Of a stretch of 64,000 bases of DNA, positions 24,188 through 35,067 are shown in pieces; within the stretch, counting starts at the first letter, position 1, and every line of letters begins with the position of its first letter. The notes under the pieces are model-generated. The model was not told the origin of the DNA. It was given only the letters and a program-made list of their open reading frames with translations, and ran no database searches. The DNA is from Austropuccinia psidii (lineage: Eukaryota; Basidiomycota; Pucciniomycetes; Pucciniales; Sphaerophragmiaceae): the NCBI GenBank assembly GCA_023105745.1, contig JALGQZ010000003.1, forward strand, positions 78,404,696 through 78,468,695, in the 5' to 3' direction. Made by a program: the position numbers and the translations under genes.

Positions 24188-24730
24188 AATATTAATTTAA
24201 TTTAATTTTTTTATTTTAGATTATTTTTTTTATATTTAGTTTTAATTCAATTTAATTTAATTTTATATATATATATATATATTTTCTTAATTGAATTATT
24301 TGATTTTTATTTTATTATTTTTTTTATCTGTTTATTTTTTTTTAATCTATTTTTTATATTGTTATTTATTTTATTATTATTTTTTTTTGATTTTAATTTA
24401 ATTAATTTAATTTAATTGATTTTTTTTTATTTTTTATTTTTTTAATTTTAATTTAATTTAATTTAATTTAATTTATTATGTATTATTATATATTTTTTAT
24501 TTAAATTAATTAATTTTTAATTTTATTATTTTTTTTTATCTGTTTATTTTTAATTTATTTTATTTTTTTAATTCAATTCAATTTAATTTATATTTGTTAT
24601 ATTATTTTTTTTTAAATTGAATTAATTAATTTTTTTTTTTAATTTATTATAGTTTATTTTATTCTTTTGTTTTTAATTTATTTTGTTTTAATATATTCTT
24701 TAAAGTTTTGAATTAAAAAAAAATCAATAC
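22721..24730. other. T-rich low-complexity region inside the gag-protease element
   Basis: Extremely T-rich on the plus strand, with many T runs of 10-30 and TTTAATTTAA repeats. Short frames are compositionally biased. It takes the place where pol would lie in an autonomous element. I see no gene. Confidence 0.7.
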
Positions 24731-24770
24731 CAAAATAGCCGCGAGGCATTTTGGTTAATGAATATGCATT

Positions 24771-24856
24771 CAGCTGTGCAGCCGCACAGCTGACCTGTAT
24801 TGTTGCCCCCGAAGCCACCCGCGCTTCGTATTTCTTCGTTGTTGTCGTCTTCTTCT

Positions 24857-24890
<34 letters not shown>

Positions 24891-25274
24891 ATTTTTTTTT
24901 TTAATTTATTTTAATTTATATATTTTTTTTATTAATTAATTATCGATAATAATAATAATATTATTATTATTACATTTTTTTTATTTATTTTGTATTGAGC
25001 CACTCTTCACAAATGAAGAGTGGCGTTCCGTTTTATTCCCTTGCCAATTGGATCTGTTGCTAGGTACGTCGTTTTCTTTCTTTTTTTTTTTCGATCAGCT
25101 GACGATCTTTCTTTTTCTTCTGTTTTTTTTTTTTTTTATAGATTTATGGTTTTGCCACTCTTCGGGAATGAAGAGTGGCATGTTTTCTTTTCTTCTTAAT
25201 TTGTTTCCAGGTGAGTTACACCTTCTTTTCAATCCTTATCTCTTTTTTTTTTAGATGATCAGCTGACGATCATC
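24771..25274 (+). repeat. Set of paired hairpins upstream of the embedded gene
   Basis: CAGCTGTGC-AGCC-GCACAGCTG at 24771-24792. GCCACTCTTC-6nt-GAAGAGTGGC occurs twice (24999-25024 and 25154-25179), with GATCAGCTGACGATC-type hairpins after each (25093-25107 and 25254-25274). The two-part unit is thus duplicated with a period of about 155-165 bp, separated by T runs. The surrounding GC content jumps compared with the rest of the element. Confidence 0.7.
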
Positions 25275-25276
25275 TT

Positions 25277-25307
<31 letters not shown>

Positions 25308-25430
25308 TGCCTTTGTTTCTTGGTGTCTCTCGTTTTTTTTTTATCATCCTCGTCTTCTCCCTCTGCTTTATCTTCATCGCTTCTTTTCTTTTCGCTCTTT
25401 TTCTCTTTTTTTTTTATTACTATTGTAACC

Positions 25431-25959
25431 ATGCCGTTCTGTCTCGAAATTGTCCGTTGTAGCCATGGTCGACATCGCGTTATCCTAGGCCTCGACGAAA
25501 TTAACTATTCTTTTATTTTACCGTCGAATGGCATGCCCACCTTCAATCTTCAGGCCATTTCAGAGCATCCCGATCCTACACCTATCGATCCGATCGTCAG
25601 CCACCTTCCCGAAGCCTACGATTTGCCACCTGCTCTAAATTCGGTCCAAATTGACCGCAATCCTCGCTGACGACTTCGCTCCGTTAGTGCTCCCTCCACC
25701 ACAGCTTTCATACACTCTTTGCCTCCTACATCACAAGTATTGTCCATATCTCCTACTGCTGGCCGTCGCGAACACCATTTACAGGAGGAATTCGCGTACT
25801 ACTTTCGGCTATTTGACCAGGAGATGAACGACCTTCATGCTCACATGGAGCAATTTTTTCTTCACCGCGACCCCAGCAATTACTCCTTTCAGTACGAGCA
25901 ACAAGTCATCCGAAACTTGGTTCAGTCCTGTCTTCACTGGTATCGCCACATGATTCAGT

Positions 25960-25999
<40 letters not shown>

Positions 26000-26111
26000 G
26001 TAGCTGACATTGGGTGATATTCTTCCCCTTAATTGGTATATTAACCCCTTATCTAGTGCCGCGGTTCGACTCGCCAAGTCGCGTGAAGACGTACCGCCTT
26101 ATTATTTTTAA
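25431..26111 (+). CDS. Small two-exon gene embedded antisense in the LTR element (one in-frame TGA)
   Basis: Exon 1 is 25431-25957, from the ATG MPFCLEIVRCSHG. The intron 25958-26056 starts GTGAGT, contains a long T run and ends CTTATCTAG. Exon 2 is 26057-26111, ending PPYYF and TAA; the phase is kept. The product would be about 193 residues with a TGA at 25668-25670 after NPR. Base composition and codon use are GC-rich and gene-like, quite unlike the surrounding T runs. The C-terminal half looks helical (EFAYYFRLFDQEMNDLHAHM). I recognise no domain. It lies on the strand opposite to gag, so it is either a captured gene or an accessory gene of the element. Confidence 0.55.
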
Positions 26112-27104
26112 CCAATCGTAAGTTTTTTTTTTTTTGGTTATAATAATTATTGTTTATTTAATTTTTTTTTTTTTTTTTTTTTAAATAACTTTAGTTTTTT
26201 TTTAGATCGATTGATGGTGGCCAGAGGGTTTTTTGTTTAGCCACTTTTATTGTTTACAGTCCGGAGATCCGCATTTTTTTTTTTTTTTGTTTTTAGTTAT
26301 AATAATGAAAACAAAAATAAAAAATAAAAAAAACAATTTCTTTTGTTTTGTTTTTTTTTTTTTGTTTACGATTCGGCAATCTTTTTTTTTAGGTATGGTA
26401 ATGAAAAATAGAAAAATATAAATAAAATAAATAAAATAAAAAATAGTTTGTTTGTTTTTTTTTTTTTTTTTTTTTTTTTTATTATGAGTTATATATAAAT
26501 ATTGTATATATATATTTTATATATTTCATTTTTAATTTTTTATTTTTATTTTTATGTTTTTTTTTTTGGTTTGGGATATCTAATAAGAAAAATTAAAAGA
26601 AATAAAAAAAATAAAAAATTGTTTATAAATAAAAAAAACTTGTTGTGCCCCCCCCAAAATGAATATGTGAGAGAGCGGCTTGAGTATTCAATCTTTAAAA
26701 AAACAATAAAATAAAATAATAAGAGAAATCATAAAAAAAACAATAAGAAAATAAAAAATTAATTAATAAAAAAAATGGGAATAAAAAAAATAAAAAAAAT
26801 AAAAAATAAAAAAAAATATAAGTTATCATAGGAAATAAAATATCAATTATATAAAAAAAACCCAATAATTAATTTAGTAAAAATAATAATGAATCATCAA
26901 TAAAAGACTAAATTATAAATAAATTCATTTATAATTTAAATTAAAATGCTAAATAATAAATAAAATAAAATAGGAATTAAAATTAAAAGAAAATGAATAA
27001 ATAAATAAGTTAAAATAACATAAGTAAGATAATAATAAAAGAAACAGAAAGAAAAAGAAAAAAAAAGAAAAAAGACAGAAATTGAGTTATGTAATAAGTC
27101 AGCA
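26112..27104. other. Low-complexity region, T-rich then A-rich
   Basis: T runs up to about 26580 on the plus strand, then A-rich DNA to 27100. No gene seen. Confidence 0.7.
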
Positions 27105-30100
27105 TTAACATGACTTGAGTTTATATTTAGCTCTTTTATTTCTTTTCCTCATTCTTGGTTTGGTATTTATTTTGGAAAGGAAGTTATTCAAACAGCTGAG
27201 AAGTTCCCCTTTTATCCTTCTTTGGTCCATAGAAATTCTCTTGTTGATGTATTCCTCCATACTTAAAGTGAATTCAAAATCCACTTTAACATTCTTTAGT
27301 GTGAAATTCCCCTTTTCCTGAGTTTTTTTCAATTTCCTTTTATTGCTGCATCTTGGAAACTCTTTTATCTGCAATTGACAATCTTCTTTTTCATTTTGAA
27401 TTGAATGTGAATTTTCTTCATTAATTTTATCTTTCTTATCAAACAAATTAGTGGGTTTTTTCAGAATTGATTTTGATGGTTTGTTTTGAATATTATTCTT
27501 CTTTGATAAAAGTTTTAATTGTTCTGTAGGATTTTTAATTAGGTCCTTATCAAGAGAAATTACTGAAGGTGGTGATAATCCTTGGGTATCCCTCACAAAG
27601 CCATAAATATGGGATAAATCCTCATATTCTGAACTGCATATGTCTCCTGGTGAATTGTTCTGGACAGGTATATTTTGGCTGATATCAAAAATGGGGCTTC
27701 CCAAAGATAAATTTTGAAGTTGAGGGGTATCCAGGTTTTGATTATGATTTTGATCATTATTGAAGTATTCCCCAAAAATCAACTGTTCAAGGGTTGGTAA
27801 TGGTTCTTCAAAGTTTTCAGTGAGAATAACATCATTTTTTACTAATGATGTTTCATGTATATCTTTAACATGTTTATTTGTTGGTAATGTGCAGTTTGAT
27901 GGGATTTCCTGTATCAAAGAGTTTACAGATTGTGAGAGGGTTTGAATAAGTTTTTTATTTTCAATGTGTTCTTTCTTTGAATCACTAGCACATTCTGGAA
28001 TTGAAATATTTAATGGATTAAGTTTTGGATCCACATCAAAACTTTGTTGAAGGCCTGGCTGAAGAATTGCTTGAGGTATGGGATATTCTTCTGAATTAAT
28101 TTCTCCCATATTGAAATATTCATCATGAAGTAGGTCTCCTAAGGTAAATGGTTCTTCTTCCTCCAATGGAGTGAGAGGGCTTGAAGCAGTATAAGGGGAT
28201 CCTTCTATTCTAGTCATCATTTCATGGAAATCCTGTTGTGTAAAGTCCATTATTCCTATACTAAACACTTGCATTCCTTCATATAGGTCTTCTGAAGATT
28301 GATTGGTATCTTTTAAGGCTGATGTACCTTGATTGAATGATTTTGGACTTTGATTTGATTCTTCTTCTTCATAACTTGAGGGTATGGAATTGAATAATTG
28401 AAGCCAATTGAAATAATCACAAAAGTCTTTTCCCAAGACTATGTGGCTTGAATTTCCTTCCACCATGAATCTTAAGTACAGTGTTTCATTAGTGGGTAAG
28501 ACAACTTGAAATCTGTTCATGATCTTCTTGTTGAACTTCTTATTTTCATTTTTTATTTTCTTTGATATTTGCCTAATCCCAATTGCTGCTTCCATTTTAA
28601 GAGGTATGCAGTTATATTCCAAGGTTTGGTCCAAAAAAGCCATAACAGGGTATTCTTCCCATCCTATTCTGACATATATTACTGATTTTAATCCAGAATT
28701 GGGTGACAAATTAGCAAAGGGATTATTTTGAAAATTGTTACTATCAGTGGTTGCTGTATTGGTGTTCATTTCCAATTCCATAAAATTTAACTTTTTGATT
28801 ACTTGGTCCAAGTCCAGAGGCTCTTGAGTTTGAATTGATTCTTCCTTTAATAAATGGGCTTCCAAATTTGATTTTTTTGGATCCACTTCAGGTGTAGTAA
28901 TAATATTTTGAATTTTAGCTGGATTAATTTCTTCTGTAATGGTTGGTTGAGCTCCAGGGCATTGAAAGTCCCATTGAACTTGAGATTTATGATTATTTTT
29001 TATTTTAGAAATTATTTTTGAAAAATATCTTTTGATCTTAGAGGACCCTTTCATCTTTGAATCATTAGAGTATTCTTCATTAGAGATTGCATCCTTTTTC
29101 TTTTTCCAATAAGTACCATTCTTTCCATATTTATTTGAAATACTTTTAGCTAGCTGTTTTGGCTTTAAGCCTTTCTTTTGTACTGGTTCCACTTTAATAG
29201 TGGAAGCTTCCATGTTAGAGCTATAAGTATTTTCAAATTTTGGATGGAGAAGAGGGTCATTATTGTCTAGGTTGCTAATTCTCTGTGAAGATACTATTAA
29301 TGGTTCAATTCTTTGAGGTTCCTTTTCTTTCACATGATATTTTGATTCATTTATTTTCTTGCTAATATAATTATTTTTTTCTTCAGTATCAAATTTAACT
29401 TTTTTGAGGGGTGATTTTGATTTTTGTCCTTCATTTTTCAGTTCTGTTATTCTAGCCATGTTACACATTTCCATTCCTCTGGGTGGTCCTGTGTGCCATC
29501 CTTTTGATTCAGGTGTACATATTGGTATGCACAATCTTCTTCCATCAGACTCTTTATAGCTGAGAATTTCACCTTGTTGTTGAGAGTGTTCAAGTCTAAT
29601 ACCATTATCAGCAAGGAAAGGTCTTCCAATGACTGTGTGAACAGCACCTCTGGCTACAAAGAAGTGAGTTCTTCTTTCATCACCAGATGGTAAGACAAGG
29701 ATAGTATTTTCTGATAATCCCACAATTGCTGTGCTGTGACCTCCAATACCTCTAAGTCTCATGTTCAGAACCCTCATTGGTAGTCTTGCTTTAATGGATT
29801 CCACTTCTGGTATTATATTGAGTTCAGCTCCAGTATCTACTAGTGCTTTGACTATATGTCCTTCTTGCCCAACTGAGACTTCAATCATTCCAAGGGGACA
29901 AGAGTAATGCATTTTATCTTGAATGATTATTTCTTGAGTGGTTGCTTGCTCCTGACTATTGATTGATTTAAGAGACATCAAGTATTTCCTTTCTTTATCT
30001 GAGAGAAATTTCAATTCTTGCATAAACTTGGGTGAGATTGAGATTATTTCTTCTACAGTGAGGTTAATTTTCTTATCCATGACCTTCTTCATGACTTTTT

Positions 30101-31253
30101 CAATTATTGATCCTTCTTCTTCAAGTAAAGGCTTTTTGTTTACTTCCACCTTTGGTAGTCTTATTGGAGCTTTCTTATCAATATCCTTCTCTTTAGCTGG
30201 TGCAGTAGGGTTAGGTTGGGTTGGTTCTGGTGGTTTAACAACCTCTTCTGGTTTTAATGATTTATATTTTGTAGGTATTATGACCTTTTCTTCCTCAAAT
30301 TCTTCTTCTTCAATGAATCCACCAGGAATACTAGTTTTCTTCTTTATAGTGTCTTTGGGTTGAATAGTCTCTTTTGAGGGAAGGGGTTGAGCTTTAGATT
30401 TCTCTTGATTTTCAATCCTTTGCTTTGTGTTCCTCAAACCATAAGCATACCCAAGAGGTTCTTCTAATCCTATTGAAATGCATGGTGGTTCCCAATCACC
30501 CCAATTATCCATTGATATAAAAGCAGTTGATTTTTCCTTTATCTTTTGTTCTTCCTCTTTGTTCTTTTCCTCTAACTTTCTTTTGAGTTCCTCTTGTTCC
30601 TTCTGAAATTCCCTAACTAAATATTTTGGTGGAAATTTTCCATCATTGGGGACCCTTTCCCAGTTGGGATATAAATAATTGAAACCTTGTCTGATAACCC
30701 ATTTCTTGTTTTGATCATCTACTAATTCAGTACATCTTCCAACTGAATGACCTTCCTCCATGCAATAGTAACATTTAACAGTAAATTTTGGTACATTCTG
30801 TGCTGGAACATAGGGTACACTTCTGTTTGGTGGTGGGGAAACATTATCTCTTGGTCTGAATCCTTGATTGTTTGACTGAGGGTTATTAATTATTTTCTTT
30901 TGGGGTGTAGCCACATTAGTTAATTCATTTAATTGATCCATGAACTTTTTGACATCTTCATTTTCAGCAGGTGCTTCATCTTTGACTACTTCCCTTTGTT
31001 CTTTGAGGGTTTTTGTGAGTTCTTTCATTTTCTTGAGGGCTTCTTGCATCCCTGGAAATACCTCTTCCTTGAATTGAACCCTTCTTTCCTTATTTTTTGA
31101 TTCTTTTTGTTCAGATATTCTTGGAGGTGAAAGTCTTTTAGTGACTAATATCCTTGCTTCCAATTCCTGTTCAATATACTTCTTCAATATCTTCATTGGT
31201 GGTATTAGATATCCTCCATCTTCTGCTCTAACCATGACATTTTCCTTTATCAT
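27105..31253 (-). CDS. Gag C-terminus, zinc knuckle and retropepsin polyprotein of the LTR element
   Basis: 1382 residues in the same frame as the upstream gag, separated from it by a single TAA. Features in order: a zinc knuckle CYYCMEEGHSVGRC near residue 161 (C-x2-C-x4-H-x4-C); a charged linker; an aspartic protease with ALVDTGAELNIIP near 470 and GRPFLADNGIRLE about 90 residues later; and a second, diverged copy of the protease fold near 874 in which the catalytic D-T-G is replaced by D-Q-T (AFLDQTLEYNCIP). Then come two copies of an acidic motif (PFTLGDLLHDEYFN near 1034 and LPTLEQLIFGEYFN near 1155), a KPSKSILKKP motif near 1262 and a basic tail. No reverse transcriptase or integrase. 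The homologous protein at 39225-41849 reads through the point where this ORF starts, so the initial ATG is probably not a true start. Confidence 0.85.
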   Translation of the reverse strand: MIKENVMVRAEDGGYLIPPMKILKKYIEQELEARILVTKRLSPPRISEQKESKNKERRVQFKEEVFPGMQEALKKMKELTKTLKEQREVVKDEAPAENEDVKKFMDQLNELTNVATPQKKIINNPQSNNQGFRPRDNVSPPPNRSVPYVPAQNVPKFTVKCYYCMEEGHSVGRCTELVDDQNKKWVIRQGFNYLYPNWERVPNDGKFPPKYLVREFQKEQEELKRKLEEKNKEEEQKIKEKSTAFISMDNWGDWEPPCISIGLEEPLGYAYGLRNTKQRIENQEKSKAQPLPSKETIQPKDTIKKKTSIPGGFIEEEEFEEEKVIIPTKYKSLKPEEVVKPPEPTQPNPTAPAKEKDIDKKAPIRLPKVEVNKKPLLEEEGSIIEKVMKKVMDKKINLTVEEIISISPKFMQELKFLSDKERKYLMSLKSINSQEQATTQEIIIQDKMHYSCPLGMIEVSVGQEGHIVKALVDTGAELNIIPEVESIKARLPMRVLNMRLRGIGGHSTAIVGLSENTILVLPSGDERRTHFFVARGAVHTVIGRPFLADNGIRLEHSQQQGEILSYKESDGRRLCIPICTPESKGWHTGPPRGMEMCNMARITELKNEGQKSKSPLKKVKFDTEEKNNYISKKINESKYHVKEKEPQRIEPLIVSSQRISNLDNNDPLLHPKFENTYSSNMEASTIKVEPVQKKGLKPKQLAKSISNKYGKNGTYWKKKKDAISNEEYSNDSKMKGSSKIKRYFSKIISKIKNNHKSQVQWDFQCPGAQPTITEEINPAKIQNIITTPEVDPKKSNLEAHLLKEESIQTQEPLDLDQVIKKLNFMELEMNTNTATTDSNNFQNNPFANLSPNSGLKSVIYVRIGWEEYPVMAFLDQTLEYNCIPLKMEAAIGIRQISKKIKNENKKFNKKIMNRFQVVLPTNETLYLRFMVEGNSSHIVLGKDFCDYFNWLQLFNSIPSSYEEEESNQSPKSFNQGTSALKDTNQSSEDLYEGMQVFSIGIMDFTQQDFHEMMTRIEGSPYTASSPLTPLEEEEPFTLGDLLHDEYFNMGEINSEEYPIPQAILQPGLQQSFDVDPKLNPLNISIPECASDSKKEHIENKKLIQTLSQSVNSLIQEIPSNCTLPTNKHVKDIHETSLVKNDVILTENFEEPLPTLEQLIFGEYFNNDQNHNQNLDTPQLQNLSLGSPIFDISQNIPVQNNSPGDICSSEYEDLSHIYGFVRDTQGLSPPSVISLDKDLIKNPTEQLKLLSKKNNIQNKPSKSILKKPTNLFDKKDKINEENSHSIQNEKEDCQLQIKEFPRCSNKRKLKKTQEKGNFTLKNVKVDFEFTLSMEEYINKRISMDQRRIKGELLSCLNNFLSKINTKPRMRKRNKRAKYKLKSC

Positions 31254-32111
31254 TTATTTACTGATAGCTCCCTTTATATCTGCAGAGAGACAGTCAAACA
31301 AATCTTCATGAAACATATTTTCTTGTGGAATATATTTATATCTAAGAAGATAAGTAATGATAGTTTCATACTCCCCTATAAACCTTTTATATTGTGAGAG
31401 AGTACTAATTCCTCCTGCATCTTGAGTATCATTGAATAAATTGATAAGTGAGTCTTTTCTATATCTTCTTTCTGGCTCAACTCTTCCCCATTTAGTAATG
31501 AGATCCTTCTTGAGTTGGCTCCAGTTTCCTTCTTCATAGCCTGGCATTGCTTCTATGGCATCACTGATTTTTGAATCAGTTGTCCAAAATGCCATCTGCA
31601 TTGCTAAATCTTCTTCTCTAGCTCCTTCAATCTGGGCTATCCTTTCTACTTTACTGATAAATTTTTCTACTTCTTCTCCATTGAAGTTTAGGTTATAATC
31701 TTTAGCTTTTATTTTAACAACAGGCCTTTCCTGTCTGAGTATTTGATGTTGCAAGGGACTCGGATTTGTAGGTGTGGAGAAGAATGCTCTCCTTTGATGT
31801 GTTTGAGGTCTGGGTTCTGTTGCTGGAGTGGATGTAGCTCTAGGTCCAGGTGTAGGTGATGATGGTGACTCTTCTGTTCTTACATGCCTTGGTAGTGTTG
31901 GTTCACTAGGGCTTCCTCCAGGTGTATAAGATGTAGAACCTCTTCTTTTTCCCTTATTTTTACTTTGAGTTAATAGTATATCCTGCATTTGCTTCATCAA
32001 ACTCTGAATCTGTACAGTTTGATCTTCTTCTTCACTTTCCTCAGCATACTGTTCTTCCCCAGTATCCTCAGGTGGTAATGGTGGTAAATTTGAGGTGGAT
32101 TGTTGATCCAT
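31254..32111 (-). CDS. Gag of the gag-protease LTR element
   Basis: 285 residues from the first ATG (MDQQSTSNLPP). A low-complexity N-terminus is followed from about residue 135 by a capsid-like region (KAKDYNLNFNGEEVEKFISKVE) that aligns with 39225 onward. It ends at a TAA (31254-31256). Since the related element continues through this point in frame, the stop is likely a single-base nonsense change, or less likely a readthrough stop. Coding-like sequence also extends upstream of the ATG in the same frame. Confidence 0.88.
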   Translation of the reverse strand: MDQQSTSNLPPLPPEDTGEEQYAEESEEEDQTVQIQSLMKQMQDILLTQSKNKGKRRGSTSYTPGGSPSEPTLPRHVRTEESPSSPTPGPRATSTPATEPRPQTHQRRAFFSTPTNPSPLQHQILRQERPVVKIKAKDYNLNFNGEEVEKFISKVERIAQIEGAREEDLAMQMAFWTTDSKISDAIEAMPGYEEGNWSQLKKDLITKWGRVEPERRYRKDSLINLFNDTQDAGGISTLSQYKRFIGEYETIITYLLRYKYIPQENMFHEDLFDCLSADIKGAISK

Positions 32112-32489
32112 TTCTACTTTATAATATTTTTCTTCTAGCTCCTTTGATTTGTTTATTCCTTTTCTTGATTCTTGAATGAGATTGAAGAAGAACTTCCTGA
32201 TCTTCTCCCTTTCCTTTTCTTCTGTTTTTGGTGTTGGGATAAGATTACTATATTCTACTTGAGATTCTTGAGCAGTGGGTGTTGAGGGTTTAAGTGGATA
32301 ATAATAATGATATGAGGATGATGATGATGGATTAGATGATTGTGAGTTATTTGATGATGAGTTTTGATTGACAGTTTTATTTGTTTCAAGTTTTGATTTT
32401 ATTTATTTGATTAATTTTATTGTTTCAAGATCAAGCTGAATAATGTCTGAATTTTATTCCTATCTGCATGCCACTGTTGGGACACCAGA
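32112..32489 (-). other. Leader with primer-binding site and conserved frame upstream of gag
   Basis: The primer site TGGTGTCCCAACAGTGGC is at 32470-32487 (complement), two bases from the LTR end. The same site stands at 38455-38472 in the related element. From about 32400 to 32112 the gag frame is open without ATG. It encodes a stretch (HYYYPLKPSTP, then KIRKFFFNLIQESRKG) that is matched by the other element (HYYYPPKPET, KVVEKFFLDLLERNK). The frame is thus conserved although no ATG begins it. Confidence 0.65.
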
Positions 32490-35067
32490 TGAGGGAACTC
32501 CTCTTGTGTGGGATAAATGAGGCATTACCTGGAAGGGGAAATTACAATAAAACAGTTTTGAATTGCTGTTCAAGATTGTAACCCTTGCTCTGCTTGTGTG
32601 TCAGAATAATCTGAACTGCCCTTCCTGAAAATTCTGAATTATCTTGACTTGAGTTCACAATCAATTTATTTTATTTGATGGTGGCTTGTCAGAAAAGTAT
32701 ATTCAACAGACTCTATCAGACTTTGTTTGATCTGGGAACAATGGTTAGTAAACCTTAACACAAATAAATAAAGATATAAAACTGGGAAAAGACTTTTTAA
32801 TTCCTTTACTGAGAGCAGTAAAACCTTGAGGGATCTCCAATTCTTGATGATAACACTGTTGATAATATGATAACTAATAATAACAAACACTACTATTTTT
32901 TTTAAAGGGTTTAATAATTTTATGATGATAGCCTGGGATAACAGACACTACTATTGTTCAATTTACTACTGAGCTTGGCTACTGAGTAAAGAACCTTGTC
33001 AATGGGATGGATTTATAAAATAATGTAGACCAACTGTTAGCTACTATTATCTATAAAACACCCAGACAATGCTACTGAGCTTGGCTACTGAGCAGATTTA
33101 GGAATGGAGGTAGTCAATGAGATGATTTTATGAATTAAAGTAGACCAACTGTTAACTACTATTAATTATAAATCACTCAGACAGTGCTTCTGAGCTTAGC
33201 TACTGAGCAGAATTTAGGAATGGGGTAACAATATCAATGGGATAGTCAATGAGTTTAATTTATAAATCAATGTAGACCAGCTGTTATCTACTATTAATTA
33301 TATAAAGAAGACTCAGACAGTGCTTCTGAGCTTAGCTACTGAGCAATAATGGGATGGAGATAGTCAATGAGATGAGTTTATGAATTAAAGTAGACCAACT
33401 GTTAACTACTATTAATTATAAATCACTCAGACAGTGCTACTGAGCTTAGCTACTGAGCAAAATTTAGGAATGGGGATGGGATAACTATACTTCTGAGCTT
33501 AGCTACTGAGTATTCCTAAAAAATTAGGATAATGTGGATGGATGGAGGGGATTTCCCTCAGAAAAAATATTAAGAAGTTACGTTTTTGTGATGGACCTCT
33601 GTCTAGGCCATGAGGAAAAAAGAATTTAGGGGGGGGAGGGGACCTCTATTTATAGTTTTTGGGGCCTCCATGGGAGTGTCAAAAAAAAGGGGACTTAGAA
33701 TTTTTTCAGGTCTCCAATCTGGGTTTTTGACATGTGACCTGTATTATGAAATAAGGTTTGGTGGTGTTGGATCATGAGACCTGTATTTTTAATTGAGTTC
33801 TTGAAATTGTGGGGAAATGATGTCATTTGATTATGTAATCAATTGAGTTTCCTGGAATCCTTATCTCCTTGATTAGTAATCCTGGTTTAATTCCTGTTGA
33901 TGATGTCATTTATGATGTCATTGATTATGTAATCAATTGAGTATCCTGGAATCCTTATCTCCTTGATTAGTAATCATGGTTTAATTCCTGTTGATGATGA
34001 CATTGATTATGTAATCAATTGAAAGCCCTGGAATCCTTATCTCCTTGATTAGTAATCATGGTTTAATTCCTGTTGATGATGTCATTGATTATGTAATCAA
34101 TTGAAATCCCTGGAATTCTTATCTCCCTGACCACTGTACTATAGTTTTCCTGTATTATCCTGTCTTTTTCTGTAACTAGGTGTCCTGTAACTGTAACTGT
34201 ATTACAGTACAACCTTGTGAAACTTCTGTAATCTTGCTCTGAAACTTCTGTAATACTACTGTGACATCTCCAATTTCTAATCTTGTCTTCCTAGCCTATT
34301 TTCTTTCACATTTCACACTATTTTACCATCTCTCTGTACCCTAAATGTTGAATTTCTTCCTTCTAGCATCACAATGACCACCTTATCATAATAATAAAAA
34401 TTATTACTAAGTTTTTAAATTTGTTTAAATCCTTTTTGTAATGCTAGACTTCCTCAAAGGAGTCAGAGAATACAATACACCTGTACTTTTCTTGTTTCAA
34501 TGATATCCTAAGCCTGAATTAAACACTTTTCCTAGATTTAACCCTCTAAATTTAATATTCATTTCCCTCTCAAAATTAACAGAAAGACTAATTTTCATCT
34601 AAATACCCAATTCTACCTTTTTGATATATAAATGAACTTTTAATTAATATTTATGACCCCTATTATGCTACAACTCTGCCCTGAAATTTAATTCCATGCA
34701 TCCTCATTGTAACTAGGACCTTCTGTGCTGTAGTATATGTTTGTTGATTTTTACTACCCACAATATTTAAAGAAAATTGAAGTAAAATAAATTAAGAAAT
34801 AAAAATATATATAAAATAATAATTGTTTTAGGTCAACCAATCCCTTGAAAGTTAATTCATCTGGGTGGTGCATTGGGGTGTCACATCATAATTGTCAAGT
34901 TCATTTATTAAAAAAAAGGAATTTATTGAGTTTTAATGGTGTTAGTTCTTCTTATAATTTATTTTGAAAAAATGAATACTCTAATATATTGGGAAAAGCC
35001 TAAGGAAAATTGAAAAATATTCCTGCTTAATTTGTCCATTAATCCAAACTGGTACAGGTATACCACA
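32490..35067 (-). repeat. 5' LTR of the gag-protease element
   Basis: 2578 bp, nearly identical to 20133-22709, with one extra T near its start and few substitutions. The TATAAATAG box is at 33646-33654 (complement). The duplicated ACGG follows at 35068-35071. Confidence 0.93.

Larger units (their letters stand above)
20133..35067 (-). mobile_element. 14.9-kb LTR element encoding gag and protease only
   Basis: LTRs of 2577 bp (20133-22709) and 2578 bp (32490-35067) are almost identical. On the minus strand each starts TGTGGTATACC. The 3' LTR ends TTCCCACA and the 5' LTR TTCCCTCA. The element is flanked by ACGG on both sides (20129-20132 and 35068-35071). Comparison with the unsplit transposon copy at 46100-46150 confirms the site. 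It has a primer site two bases from the 5' LTR, a polypurine tract beside the 3' LTR, gag, and a long gag-C/protease ORF. No reverse transcriptase, RNase H or integrase motif is visible in any frame. It is therefore non-autonomous, but young. Confidence 0.9.

Noticed and set aside
22721..27104. Hidden reverse transcriptase or integrase of the 20-35 kb element
   Set aside because: No YxDD, DDE or zinc-finger motif in any frame; the region is low-complexity DNA and one small unrelated gene.
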